Of a stretch of 64,000 nucleotides of DNA, positions 21,639-33,300 are shown one piece after another; positions within the stretch are counted from its first letter, which is position 1, and each line of letters opens with the position of its first letter. A program made the position numbers and the translations under genes. The DNA comes from Symsagittifera roscoffensis. Taxonomy: Eukaryota; Xenacoelomorpha; Acoela; Convolutidae. The stretch spans positions 17,501 to 81,500 of the forward strand of contig NW_026970620.1 in NCBI RefSeq assembly GCF_963678635.1. Direction: 5' to 3'. Below the pieces are notes generated by a model that was given only the letters and a program-made list of their open reading frames with translations, did not search any database and was not told the DNA's origin.

Positions 21639-22659
21639 ACAAATCTGATTTGAGTGCTCATAAAGCAGTATCTAAATTTCCGAATCTTATTTTTCTAAAT
21701 AAAATTTTCCAATTCAAAAAGTTTGAAATTCGCTTTAAGAACTTTTTTTGGTATTGCTTTAACTTGGCATTCGGACTGAAAACTTCGAATTTGAATTTAA
21801 ACTTCATAATTGTTGATATGAAATTTCATTGAATGTTGAATGAAAAGAATGTATTGAGGGCAATATATAGCCCGAGGCTGTTATATTGATTTTCTTGATA
21901 AAAATAAGATGTAAAATTGCCTCGTCGCAGTTGAATTCATCTGTTATTGTGTTTGATTCTCGGGTTATAAAATTATTATTGAAATTATGTTAACTTTGAT
22001 TTGTTATATTTGTCAAAAAGTTACACTTGCTAAGCATTGTATGACATGATTTTTGTTCTGAAAAGTTAAGAATTGTTTTGAAGGTGAAAGAATTCAATTT
22101 TTTCCACTTTTATTGCTCGAAGGAACTGCTACTCAACCTAAGTTAGTGACATTCGTTTCTAGGTGTAGAGGTTTTAAGCTGAACCAATAAATCAGACATG
22201 ATTGGTGAATGAATCGTCTCCAGAAATGATATTGTGAGGCAGTCTAAGTTGGTTTCATAGTTAGTCAATTGTACAGGGCGGATTTTAAAGATATCAAGAT
22301 TGTGATTCTCATTTTTCCTTTAAAATTTAATTAAGTTCAGAATTTATACATTCAACACCGAGAGTGAATTTGAAAAGTCAGTGAAAAGTAACATCCGAAA
22401 TACATTACAAAAAATAGAAAGTTATTAAACAGTAAAAAAAGTAGGTCTCAAAGACTTGAGTTTTATAACAGAACAAACAGAATGGGAAAAAAATTTATTC
22501 CCACAAAATCAACACCAACGTCTGTCGTGAGCAAATTATGATTAAAGTGCTATCAGCTATTCAGATTCAACCAATAAAATAAATCGAAAAAAAAAAATCA
22601 AAAAGTTCGCAAAAGCGGCTCCTTAAAAATTTGAGAGACCGTTCGCCCAAATATAACCA

Positions 22660-22838
22660 ATGGATGGTGATATATTTTACCCTGAATCAAATGAGGGTGA
22701 ATATTTTTTGCCATCTGTGAGCGAAATTGTGGGAGATATCGTTGGGGCCAGTAGCAGGAACAGCGCATGTTCAGCAGATTCAAATGTGAACCAATTGGCA
22801 GACTGGAGATTGTTGGACGACAAAGCTGTTCAGAACTG
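22660..22838 (+). CDS. MFS gene, putative first exon
   Basis: The exon starts at an ATG with a stop 6 bp upstream in frame and no acceptor between, so 22660 is the only start. It encodes MDGDIFYPESNEGEYFLP and the SADSNVNQLADWRLLDD segment. The donor GTTAGC is weak but leaves phase 2, which fits exon 23607. Membership in this gene rests on phase and position only. Confidence 0.4.
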
Positions 22839-25800
22839 GTTAGCTTAAGAACTAATGAGAACTACCTTTTTAAGACTCGATGAACGAAGTCTGTTTTATA
22901 TATAGCTTTTAAGAAATTCATCGGACAGCGTCTTAATTTTTTTGAAATAATTATGACGTTGAGACAGTGAAAGGGCGTTAAAACTGCAATCGATTTTTCA
23001 AAACTGGATTTGAACTGTCAAAAGGGCAAATTTAGTTTTTCGTGGTTTGACTTTTAGTTGTTTAAGTTCAGTTCTTTTCAAGTTGTCAAAAGGAAAGCAA
23101 ACTCAATATGGAACAGCAAAATTGTAAAGGTCAGGTTTTTAACTTAGATTTTTCAGTGGAATGATAAATTTACCAACTGATCCAGCGTTCTCAAATACGG
23201 TAAATTTTATCAAAAAGTCTATCATAAATTTAAAATTGTCTTTATTTCTGTTCCATTGCAATAATCGGCACTTATTACTCTCTGTTGGCAATGTTTTGAT
23301 TTTCTTTACTTCAATCGTTGTGTTCGGAACATTGCTACTGTCACAGCAACCCTCCATCCTTGTTATCCGTTTTTTTTTCATCTAATGCAAAATCAACTTC
23401 ATGGGCGCTGGCGAAGCAATCAGGACTAGGATTTGATCAGTCTTGTTACAATATATGGGAGAAAAAGATGGAAAGTTGTCCATGTTTTAATGATAGGTGT
23501 CCATAGTGGCCGATCTAGCTTTTTCTTGGCATCCGGGTTTGGTGCGTTGAATCGAAAATGATTCGTGATATCTCAAACGACCTTTGGAACCTTATTTTTG
23601 TTTTAGCTTCTCTAACTACGATGAAACTGAGTTTTTCTACTATCAATCGAAACTGCCACAAGATAATGCTGTGGAAGACTGCCACATTGTTGAGCATTAT
23701 CCAACATACGGAGTTTTCTCGGCAGGTGAAAACGATTCGATGTTTTCCAGTGCTGCCCTGGAACCGCAAATGATGACCATTTATAGTGAAAGTGTTGACA
23801 TGGCAGCTCAGCAATCAACAGGTAACGTAACGTGCTAAGTAGTCAGTGTTCTCACAAATTATCCGCTCGATTTCTTGTTTCGGAAAGGAAGCTCCTAGGG
23901 TGTCAAGTGTGTTATGAGTAATAGTATAGCGCAACAAGAGGTCATGCCTGTTTTCGGAGAAAGGTCAACCTTGTCAAGGTCGCGTGACTATGTTACTCAA
24001 TTAGCCTAATCTTTTTTTTCTCGGGGGTCGTAATAAAGATCTGATCAGATTTATTTTTTCACCTGCGTTAATTTTTGGGGTATATGACCGGAATTATTGG
24101 GGAAATTTTATCCAATTGTTAATTAAGTGGATAACTCTGTGACATCGCTGAGGGAAACAAACTCTTATCAGATTAATTTTTTTCACTTGAATTACTTATC
24201 GGGTATTTAACCGGCATCCTTGGGAGTAAATTGAGGACTTGTTGGTTGTCTAAATTACCTAGCTTTATCAAGTAGACCAGACATTTGCTTTGCAGCAAAT
24301 CTTCTAAGTTCTTTTGTGGAAAACCCAGGTGAAAAGCATTGGAAAGCCGGGAAAAATTGTCTAAGATATCTGCTAGGAACAAAAAGTTTAACTTTAGTAT
24401 TTAGGAGAGATAAGACCTTGAATCTTGTTAGCTATTCGGATGCGGACTGGGCAGGAAATATAGACAATAGGAGAAGTACCTCAGGATATTGTTTTAAGCT
24501 CAGTGACAACTCAGGTGTAATAAGTTGGTCTAGCAGACTTCAGCGTTGTGTATCAACTTCAACAGCCGAAGCAGAACACAATGCTGTGGTCGAAACAGTG
24601 AAGGAAGGAATTCATTTACAGGGCATACTTAGCGACTTAGGCATAATTTGTAATAGGCCTCTAGAAGTTTTCGTTGATAACCAAGCTTGTATTGCCCTTA
24701 GTAAACTCTCAATGAACCACGGAAAGACGAAGCATTTTGCCATAAAACTACACTTCCTTCGAGAGTTAGTTGAACAGAAGGTGACATTAACCTTTTCACC
24801 AACAGCAAACATGCCTGCAGACGAAAAACTTGGGAAGATGCAAAACTGCATTTTTCCGAGACATTCTACTAGGAACCACCTAATTTGAAAGGCGAGGTAT
24901 TGGTGATTTTTGCTAACTGAACTGGAATTAATCTTTCTTATTCGGTTCAAACTGAAAGATCACTTCCCGATTTTTGTTAAAATTAGCTGGTGAAACATGA
25001 CCTTTAGTCATTGCTTCGAGCAACTTTGTGCGGGTGATTTACCATATATATTTGACCTGAATTGCTACTGGATTTATCACTCAAATCTCATTAATTCACT
25101 CCTTATTAATCAACCGTTTGTCGCTGCAATAACCTTGATAAATCGCACTCTCAAAATACGAACGTGGAAATGGCGCGAAAAAACGTGAACGATTTCTTTT
25201 CGAAAGTGGAATTTAATTTTTAGATTTCCAGCGGAATGAAAACTTTACCTATTGATCCAGTTTTCTCAGTCGGATAATAAGTCTAGTATGTTAGTCGGCT
25301 AATTTAGTTCTCCATTCGGCGGTAAGAATCAAGTCGTTTCGTGGTAAATATCGTCTAATTCGCGGGAGAATTGTTGATAGGCGGCATATTCATGTCGAAA
25401 ATGTGGCAAAATTAGGTTCGGCAAAGAATAAAGTTCAAATGTCGTAGACAATGCCAAAAGATGATTTGTTTGAAACAAGTTGGCTTTGAAAACTCGGGCT
25501 TGGGATTTTTTGAAGCTTGTGAGAGATTCTTTTTGAATTTTTAGATTTGTTGTAAATACGAAAACTTATTGCTAAATATTGGTCTATACTTGAGTTATCT
25601 CTTCATAGCATCATCTTGTTTAGGAGGCAAAGTGAATGTGAAGGCTCAAGTGCTCTTCATCTGCTTGATATTCATGTACTACGTCAACACGTGTGGCATC
25701 GAGCGCATCTTCCAGTCCATGAGCTACTCATTCGGACTCTGTGGACCATTAAAGTTGGATCCATCAGCAGCAGTTATCACAGACACTGCCTATACTGGGG

Positions 25801-26185
25801 GATTCATGTCAGGAAGAATACTGAGCATCATTATTGGTGCGTAAATGCATTGCTTCAGAGAAATTAGTAGTTTTTTTTAAAATCAAGCAGAAACTCTTAG
25901 CCTTAGTTTTTTTTGATTTTTCATTATAACCGCAAATGTAGACCATTGAATTATTTTGACTGTTTTATAGAAAGTTGAATAAAATGTTTGTACTTGTACT
26001 TGAAGGAATCAAAAGCAGCTACTTCCCATCATAGAAGTCGCATGGTGATGGCTACGTGTCTGTTGGCATCTATCTTCTTAGCCCTAGTGAGTGAGTTCTC
26101 AGCAACGGGACTATACCTGGGCACTTTTGTGGTCGGATTCTTCATTTCTTCTGAGTTCGGGGGATGTGTCAATTGGTGTGCTAAG
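22660..26185 (+). CDS. MFS transporter (MFSD4/NaGLT1-like), C-terminal half, partial gene model
   Basis: The exons are 22660-22838, 23607-23821, 25609-25840 (or from 25624) and 26035-26185, with phases 2, 1, 2 and then an open donor in phase 0. They total 259 codons. The first two exons encode a polar, acidic segment, and the last two encode four membrane spans: AQVLFICLIFMYYV, AYTGGFMSGRILSIII, MATCLLASIFLALV and LYLGTFVVGFFISSEFGG. The YTGGFMSGRILS stretch and the LYLGTFVVGFFISSEF stretch match the patterns after TM7 and at TM10 of the MFSD4/sodium-glucose transporter 1 family. The N-terminal six spans and the final spans were not found. The gene either starts outside the usual model at 22660 or is truncated. 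It lies about 1 kb downstream of the RRM gene on the same strand. Confidence 0.55.
22940..23330 (+). repeat. Family A copy in MFS gene intron
   Basis: The copy carries the phrases AAAGGAAAGCAAACTC, TTTTTCAGTGGAATGATAAA and ACTGATCCAGCGTTCTC in family order. Confidence 0.5.
23607..23821 (+). CDS. MFS gene exon 2 (cytoplasmic loop)
   Basis: The acceptor TTTTTGTTTTAG is good and the donor is GTAACG. It encodes SNYDETEFFYYQSKLPQDN followed by HIVEHYPTYGVFSAGEND and a Met/Ser-rich end. A polar loop between the two halves of an MFS protein would look like this. Confidence 0.55.
24316..24888 (+). mobile_element. Ty1/copia fossil, RNase H part, broken
   Basis: The open stretch has the copia RNase H signature: CLRYLLGTKSLTL, then SYSDADWAGNIDNRRSTSGYC, SWSSRLQRCVSTSTAEAE and VDNQACIALSKLSMNHGKTKH. 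Only the C-terminal part of the polyprotein is present. Integrase, protease, gag and LTRs were not seen, so it is a truncated and dead copy. It lies sense-oriented within an intron of the MFS gene. The open length suggests it is not very old. Confidence 0.9.
25609..25840 (+). CDS. MFS gene exon 3 with tandem acceptors
   Basis: Two AG acceptors lie 15 bp apart (25607-25608 and 25622-25623). Both are phase 1, so they give isoforms with or without five residues (ASSCL). It encodes GKVNVKAQVLFICLIFMYY, GIERIFQSMSYSFGL and ITDTAYTGGFMSGRIL. The donor GTAAAT at 25841 is chosen because it gives phase 2, as exon 4 needs. GTGCGT at 25837 would break the frame. Confidence 0.65.
26035..26185 (+). CDS. 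MFS gene exon 4
   Basis: The acceptor CATCATAG leads into SRMVMATCLLASIFLALVSE and then ATGLYLGTFVVGFFISSEFG, ending NWCAK before the donor GTAGTT. These are two membrane spans. The downstream exon was not found before the window's repeat-rich section. Confidence 0.65.
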
Positions 26186-26399
26186 GTAGTTTTACTTATG
26201 CAGTCCGTCAATTCGTTTTTATTTTAAACTTTATCAATTGAACCGAAAATATTTGTTTGTTCGTAAAACAGGTTAATTGAAATCCCATTACAGAAATTTT
26301 TCTACTCGATATACATCGAGATTTTTGAAATGCTCAATCATACGCAATTTAGTTTGATACATTCTCATTTATTACTTGCAAAGTTAGTGTAGTTGCCTT

Positions 26400-26660
26400 T
26401 AGTTTATTACACCTGCATGAGCAAGTGTCTTGTAATCGGAAACTAGACTTTTCCCCCCGTTAACACCTTTTCTTACAAATTTGTGAAATTGCTGTATTAG
26501 TGAATCTTCGCAAATTCGAGACTCTTTCTCACTAGCACAGAGTTTACGGGGATGCCTTTGTTCCCTAATTTCTGGGGTTAGTGTCCCAGCCGGACTTTGT
26601 TTTTGAAATTGCTTATGAAATAGAAAATTTTTTTCCGGGAGAAATTGAATTGTCGGATTT
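26400..26660 (+). repeat. tRNA-derived SINE-like repeat
   Basis: Second copy of the 14850-15080 family. The leader is GCAAGTGTCTTGTAATCGGA, the tRNA-like region is degenerate (GTTTACGGGGATGCC, TTAGTGTCCCAGCCGGA) and the tail is TTCCGGGAGAAATTGAATTG. Confidence 0.6.
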
Positions 26661-27096
26661 TCGTTTGTCTGCTTATGTTTCTCGGCTTATTTACACCAGC
26701 TCAGTATGCTATTAAGAACCTTCTTTTTTTCTTACCTAAGTCACAAATATTGGTGCCACCTTTAGGGCACTTGTGCAGCTTTTTGATAGCCTGTGCTTTG
26801 ACATTCGACTAGTAATAAGTTAACACAGTTCATGTGTTTTTAATTCATCAACTGAACCGAAAAAAGTTACTAGTTTCAAACAACAAAACAATCATAAATC
26901 TCGATTTCAACTCAAAGTTTTCTCACTCAATAGATCTTTCAATTTTTTGAAATCCTTAATTTATACATAATATGGCTTTATGCTTCCTGATTTGTTACAT
27001 GCAAATGCATTTAGTTTGTTATATGCCAAATTGTGTCTATTTGTATTGGCAATTTATTAGCATATGTAGCTGCTTTATTCGTAACTAGTGTTTGTC

Positions 27097-27175
27097 GGTG
27101 GTTAAGTGTGCGTGGCTGAGTGGTTAGTGCGTAGATTGCTGTAGGTCGCAGATCGAATCCTAGACCTAGCCGAAT
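27097..27175 (+). repeat. tRNA-like sequence, SINE head
   Basis: GTGTGCGTGGCTGAGTGG gives a perfect A box (TGGCTGAGTGG), and 34 bp on CGCAGATCGAATCCTAG gives a B box with one deviation. The length and spacing suit a tRNA-Ser or Leu-type ancestor. Acceptor-stem pairing is poor, so this is a SINE head and not a tRNA gene. Confidence 0.6.
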
Positions 27176-27780
27176 TTTTGCTTTTTCGAGGCGTATATCT
27201 ATTTTTCTTATTGCACTTTCTAGAGCTGCTTTTTGTCATGTTCACGCTGGTGTTTGAGAAGTTGGGTCATTTTCTGGCGATGTCTGCAGTTTTCATCGTA
27301 GATGCAATGGTTTTTGATTCGCTCCTGTTATTCAAGTTAATATCTCTGACGTTGTATATTTTCCTTGGTTTGTTTTTGCTTAAACGCTTTACTTGGCCTA
27401 AATAGTTTTGGTTTGTTTTATTGGCTAAGATGCCTTATTTTGTGTCAGTTCAGGGCAAAATGATTTTTTAGTCTTGGTCTATAGTTTGTCATCTTATTTT
27501 TTGTCGTGTCAGTCCCCATAGCCCATCCTTTTTGAGCGTTACGAATTACGAAATAGGAATATAGTTTTTTTCAGGTTTACAATTTACTTGAAAAAAATAA
27601 TATATCACTTGATTTATAATTGGTTCAATTTCTTGACTGCTCCGACCCATTTTGCCTAAAGGTAACGAATAGCCCGGGGACCGCCGAGGTTATAGGTTCG
27701 AAACCGGCGAGGAGCTGTCTTTTGCAGAATGAATATTTTCCGTTTCCAAAGAAACTGTCGGCCTTTCGGTTGTCTGATTG
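27176..27780. other. Repeat-derived intergenic sequence
   Basis: The short hydrophobic ORF at 27178-27405 resembles sequence at 28850-29000 and follows the tRNA-like head, so I treat it as SINE/repeat tail. At 27660-27715 a second tRNA-like fragment has a canonical B box (GGTTCGAAACC). Confidence 0.4.
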
Positions 27781-27799
27781 TTTTCTCAGCTTTGATTTT

Positions 27800-28800
27800 T
27801 TTCAGGAAAAGTCTCTAAATGTGTTTTTCAGCTTAAATTCATTTTTTCGAGGTTTGACTTTGCTTTCTTCTTCATTTCATTCAATTTCCTTGTAATAAGG
27901 AAGGCAAACTCCATTATGAACATCGAAAGTTAAAAGGTCACGAAAACGTGATCGACTTCTAGTTTCGAAAATGGAATTTAGTTTTTAAAATTCCCAGTGA
28001 AAGAACAAACTACCTATTTATCCAGTTTTCTCGAATTGGGTTAATTTTTATCGAAAAAGTGCCAATCACTAATTGTTCTAAAAATTCGAAGAGCTTTAAG
28101 GGCATCCATTTTTTTCTTTGAAATTCGAAGTAGATTTTTTTCAAGAAACTAGTCAGTTTTTTTTTCGATTTAATTGCGTTCGTTGACTCTTTTCTAACTG
28201 TCTTTCGGCTAAATTTGGGTTTTTTTGGTTGCTGGTGTTTTCTTTATTTACTCATGTAGTCAAGCTTAGCGCCCATTTCTTTTCTACAAACAGCTTTGAT
28301 TTTCGGAAATGACTACGCTCTGGTATGTTGACCATTTTTTGGACTTCTCTCGATAACTAGCTGGTCCAATCTAATATAGGCTTAATTGAGACAACAGGTT
28401 GTTGGAAGCTTACCTTTATAATTTGCTACGCCCAGCTTCTTTTACAAAAAAGTTATGGCCTTCAAACCAGTGAAATTTTTTTTCACACTCGAAAATTACC
28501 GTGCCAATTTTCAGATTATTTTTTCAATGGGGAACTTAATTTTGGGACTTTCATATACTTTTATGATCACGATATGCTTTTAGCAGAAAAAAGTTTCGGA
28601 AAGTCAAGTTTTTGAACTTGGCCGTTATTAGAAATTCTTTGAATTTTCCTAAAAACTACCCTATCAAATCTGAGATGAAAATTTTAATCAAAATAAGCGG
28701 TTATTCCTTAATTTTGGTAAGAGAAAGGTTATGTTTTAGGGAAAAATCCAAAATCTCAAAAGTTTTCACTCCAATTTTTTTCTTAGAGAAAAACTAACGT
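27800..28800 (+). repeat. Family A copy followed by GAAAACTACC-type units
   Basis: 27810-28230 matches family A (GTAATAAGGAAGGCAAAC, AAAATGGAATTTAG, TATCCAGTTTTCTCG). 28320-28800 matches the 13020-13960 array (TCTCGATAACTAGC, CTCGAAAATTACCGTGCC). The A-then-array order also occurs near 13-14.5 kb and suggests one long composite element. Confidence 0.5.
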
Positions 28801-29374
28801 TTAGGGGAAAGTCCAAAAAAGTATCAAACATGTACCTTCAGCTTTGCTTGGCCGTACTTTGGTTCGCCTAGTTTTTTTGCACATTTTTAATTTTTCTACT
28901 TAAGCTTTTTAATGATTGTGTCTCATCGCAAAGGTGCGTTTTAAATATACTATCCCTGGTTTTTTGTAATTTCCTTTTTTGTTTTTTCACTTAAAACCTT
29001 CACTCAGTCTAAATGGTTTTGGTTTGCTATAACGACTGAATAACCTCATTTTGCGTCGATTAAAAATAAAAATATGTTTAAATGCTTTTGTGTCAGTAAT
29101 AATGGAGTTTTATTTCGAATTTCATTGAAGACCTCAAAACGTTCTATGGCAACAATTTTTTTCTGGATCCTAATTCTGTTTTTGGATTTGTTGCCGCTCT
29201 ATAAATAGTTCTGAATTCTTACTTTTTCCTCAGATTGAGCATCATTTGAGACAAAATTATGAAAAAATTGTTAATAACTGTGGTTTCGACGTCATTTTTT
29301 TTTCAGTTTTTTACGTGGACTGATTAGCTTTCGTTTCTTTTCTCCTGCTAGCTTGAAATCCTATGCTTGGGTGA

Positions 29375-29414
29375 TATCGCAAGTGGAGAGAAGCTCTGCT
29401 TCGCGTTTGTGTTT
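29375..29414 (+). repeat. GAAGCTCYGCTTCG terminal motif
   Basis: ATCGCAAGTGGAGAGAAG then CTCTGCTTCGCGTTTGTG matches the terminus at 15318-15357 with few changes. Confidence 0.5.
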
Positions 29415-29909
29415 CAAAATTTCTTGTCAGCTTATTGATTTGCAAGAGTTTTTTGTAAATAAATTTTTTTGATAAGCGATTAGACATTTTTTTTTGGTTT
29501 TTTCGATTTTTTTTCGCATGTTTTTTGATGTCTGTCAAAGAAATCAATAAATGAAACTTTTTGTTAAATTTATTTATTTGCCTTAATCGAATCAATCAGA
29601 TCTTGATTTTATCTGATGCAAAAATTTGATTTTGCAGTTTTCTAATTAATTTTTTCGCTTGGACTGGGTGGGTTTGTCAAATGTTCCTTACAGAATGATT
29701 CGTGGTTAAGAGATTTGCTGGATTGTGCGTTTCAATGGTTTTCTTCATAACATATTCACGCTGGATTTTATGATAACTTCTAGTTATCCTGATCGTTATT
29801 TCAGTTTTACGGGGCGTTTGTTCTGAATAAAAGGCGTTCCTTTCTGCAGCGCTTGGTAAATAAAAAGTGAACTACTGCTTAAATGGTAAATTGTGAAGTT
29901 TGTATAGGT

Positions 29910-31230
29910 CATAACTGATTCAAATTATCCGGACAAAACTAATAAAACTTGAAACCTAAAACGCTTTTTCCTCAAATTGTGTTGATTTTAAACAAAAAAA
30001 AAGATGAAATCCATTCTTGCTTAAAATTTTAACAGCTTTAGTATGATGCAATTTGTTTTGCAAAATTCGGGTTCAAAAATTTACCCAAAATTTGATCGTT
30101 GTTGATTCTTTTAGTCAATCAAAAATTACTCCGAACCTATACTATACCTTCATACGTTCAATCAAAAATTACTCCGAACCTACAGTGCTGATTTAAATTA
30201 ACCGGACAAAACGCGTAAAACTTGAAATTTAAAACGCAGTTTTCTCAAATTGGGTTGAGTTAAGGTGAAAACTTATGCAGACAAAACTTGCTTAGAACTT
30301 AAGCAGAATTAATATGGTCTAATTTGTTTTGCGAAATTCGGGTCCGAATTTTTACCCCAAAAATGGGTCACTTTGGCTTTTCTTAGTTAATCAAAAACTG
30401 CGCCAAAAATACTCAGTCGATCACAGGCATAATTATATCAAAGAGAGCCGCTTGTGTAGCTCAACAAACGTTATGAAGGGTATGAAGGGTAAATTGTTTT
30501 TAAATAAAAAGTTGGTTTTTTATATAGTTAAAATAACCTTTTTTGTCTATCAAACAAAAATAAATTAACTTATACAATATTTTGGAGATTATACCCTTCT
30601 TAAAGTTTGTTGGGCTACGTAAGAGACTCATTTTGATATATTTATGTCTGTGATCAACTGGGTGTTTTTGGCGTAATTTTTGATTAACTAAGAAAAGCTA
30701 AAATGACCCATTTTTGGGGTAAAGTTTTGGACCCGAATTTCGCAAAACAAATTACACCATTTTATTTCTGCTAAAATTCTAAGCAAGTTTTGTCTGCATA
30801 AGTTTTCACCTAAACTCAACCCAATTTGAGAAAATGCGTTTCAAATTTCAAGTTTAACGCGTTTTGTCCGGTTAATTTAAATCAGCACTGTATACGTTCA
30901 TACGTTCAACCAAAAATTACTCCAAACCTATACGTTCTATACGAACGGGCGCAAAAAGATGTTAAAAGGTTGTCAGCGGGAGTAAAAGGTAGTGATATAG
31001 TGTTGTCAGTAATTGAACAAGTTGCTTTGGAGTAATTTTTGATTGACTAAAAAACCAAAAAAAACTTTCTGGGGGATAATTTTTGGCTCAAATTTAGCAA
31101 AACAAATTGCACCATATCAATTGTGTTGAAACTTTGGTCCTCATCTTTTTCCGAAATTAACACAATTTGAGAAAATGGTTTTGAAATTCAATTTTTATTC
31201 GTTTTGTGCGGATAATTTAAATCGTTACTG
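29910..31230. mobile_element. Older Tc1/mariner-type MITE interrupted by a younger copy
   Basis: The left part (29910-30130) and right part (31010-31230) are inverted relatives: AAATTATCCGGACAAAAC on the left, GTTTTGTGCGGATAATTT on the right. They are more diverged than the inner copy, and the right end is flanked by TA. Between them lies the 30183-30890 element and short direct repeats of CAAAAATTACTCCGAACC. Confidence 0.55.
30183..30890. mobile_element. TA-flanked MITE with long inverted arms
   Basis: The element is 708 bp, bounded by TA on both sides (30181-30182, 30891-30892), beginning CAGTGCTGATTTAAATTAAC and ending with the exact reverse complement. Inverted arms extend about 260 bp with few mismatches (AAATGGGTCACTTTGG against its complement at the other side). 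The TA target and CAGTG ends indicate a Tc1/mariner-mobilised non-autonomous element. No transposase ORF is present. Confidence 0.8.
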
Positions 31231-31239
31231 TAAAACTAG

Positions 31240-32290
31240 TCTTTAAGTTGCAGTTGGAGTAATAATTGCAGTTATGCAATTGGGTCTTCTTTCCTCTTTT
31301 GAAACACGGACGCATTCTGTATTTGATTGTTATTTAGCCTCCTTTCAAAGAAACGTGTTTGTGATTTGGAAAATTTGAATTTACTCGAAAGTTGAGATTT
31401 TCAACGCTTAATTGCCAGGATCTGAAATGTTTTTTTTTCTTTGACAAATTAGCTTTTCTTTGGCATTGTAGCTTGAGCTTTTTGTGCCTAGCTCTGTACC
31501 GGCATGTTTGCGAAGTATCCAGTGTTTTTCGGGAATGAAGATTTCCAATTGTACTGATCCAATTTGAGATAACTTTAATAGTAAAATGCCATTCAAACAA
31601 TTCGTGAAATTCAGAGCTTTAACATGATATATTTTTTTCTTCAAAACTTGAACAATATTTGAGAATTTTATATATTTTTTTAGTATGACTATTTTCTTCT
31701 AACCATGTTTTGGCTTTTTTAATCTTACAAACGATAATTACACCTGCGAAAGCAAATGTCTTGTAATCCGGAACCTGACTTTTCCCGTAAACCACAATTC
31801 TTACTAGAAATTGAACTTGCTTTGTTAGTGAGCGTAAACAACTAAAAGATTTCTTCCCATTTTGTCTGGAGATATCGGGAATGCTTTTGCACTGTATGGC
31901 AGGACCTTGTTATTTCAGTATTTTTAAAATGAAAATGTTTTTCCGCTTAAAAATGAATTGTCGGACTTCCGTATTTCTACTAAGTCTTGTAGGCTTATGT
32001 GCGACATAACAGATTTTTTTTGTGCTGTATGTAAGAATCATGGTATTTCCAAGTGTTCTTCATTGTGGTTTCTGGGGGGACTGGAAGCTTTTTGAAGTTT
32101 TTCATAGGATTGATTTTTTTTGGCTCAACTGGTGTCTGCTCAAACATTGCCGACTTTGTTTCCGCTTCGTAAGTTACGGTTGCTAATTTAAAATTCACAT
32201 GTTTTGCTTATAGTTTTTAATAAATGTATGGGACTGATTAAAATTGAATGTTTTTTTTGAGACGCTTTGGAAAATTTATTCATTTGCAAA
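31240..32290. repeat. SINE-like and interspersed repeat copies
   Basis: 31740-31960 repeats the SINE leader and tail (GCAAATGTCTTGTAATCCGG, TTTCCGCTTAAAAATGAATTG). 31995-32170 repeats CATAACAGATTTTTTTTGTG and CAACTGGTGTCTGCTC. No gene is supported. The minus-strand ORFs here are shadows. Confidence 0.5.
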
Positions 32291-33300
32291 GTTTTTGGAT
32301 TTTCTCAGCAACTACTCCACCAATTTTTAAAAAGACTATTAATTAAGTCATACAGGGCCTATTCAATTGAGTGATTGAATAATCCACTGGTCTGTTTTTT
32401 CTTTGCCCCACTCTACAGCCTCAGCCTTCTAAAAATCTGTTGGGGGGATTTGACCCATTTGTTTTTAGAATTTTTTTAAAATCTACTTTCCCAAAGCTTA
32501 GACTTTGGTCTCAATCGAAATAACGGGATGTGTATGTCTTCTGCAAAAATGGTTTACTTTTTTATGCAAGATATAATGATGTTCCGGAAATGTCAAATTA
32601 TTGATTTCTGACCTGTTTTTGGAAGCTTTTTGGCTTTTCTCGAAAACTACCTTGTCAATTCTGTGGTTAAAAATTCAGTCGAGAAACCCGATTTTGGGCT
32701 AATTTTTTTTGCTGAAGCGGCCACGGCCTACTTTTAGCAGAAAAACAAAATTGGATTCTTGAAAGTTCAATCTAAAGAATTGATTCGCGGAATATTTTCT
32801 GTAGAAGCGGCCATTCCCTAATTTTTTGGAAGAAACATATGAGTAGTATATGTCGGGGCAGTTCGAAGGGGGGGGGGGGGTGACGACCCCCATGTATTAA
32901 CATAGGCTAAAGACTATCCGGTCGTCACCCTATGTATTAACATAGGCTATAGATTTCCCAATGTTTTAAGATAGGGAATATGTTTCCCAATGTATTAAGA
33001 TACGAGGTTTCAGATTGTAAGTTTCAGATGGTAAGTTTTTTTCGGCGACCGAATTTCCCATGTATAGATTTCCCTATGTCTAAGAAATTCTTTGTTGGGA
33101 ATTAAGAACTCATTAGGGAGTAGGATTCCTAATGTATTACGATGGTAGGTTTCAGATGGTAAGATGGTAAAGTTTCAGATGGTAATTTTCAAAAAAATTT
33201 TGGCACCCGAGTTTTTTGGAGCTCGATTTAGCCAATTTTCCAGATTGCAAAAGTTTTCCTAATCAGAAAACAACATACTGTTAACCCAAACGTAGCGTTT
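32290..33300. repeat. GAAAACTACC-type units and short direct repeats
   Basis: 32300-32830 carries array-type units (TTCTCGAAAACTACCTTGTC). A G run sits at 32868-32880. From 32889 to 33010 the phrase TGTATTAACATAGGCTA occurs twice, with variants of TTTCCCAATGTATTAAGATA following, and TTTCAGATGGTAAG recurs to about 33185. Confidence 0.5.

Noticed and set aside
31334-31644. Minus-strand ORFs of 78-88 codons
   Set aside because: They are two overlapping frames in repeat sequence with no motif.
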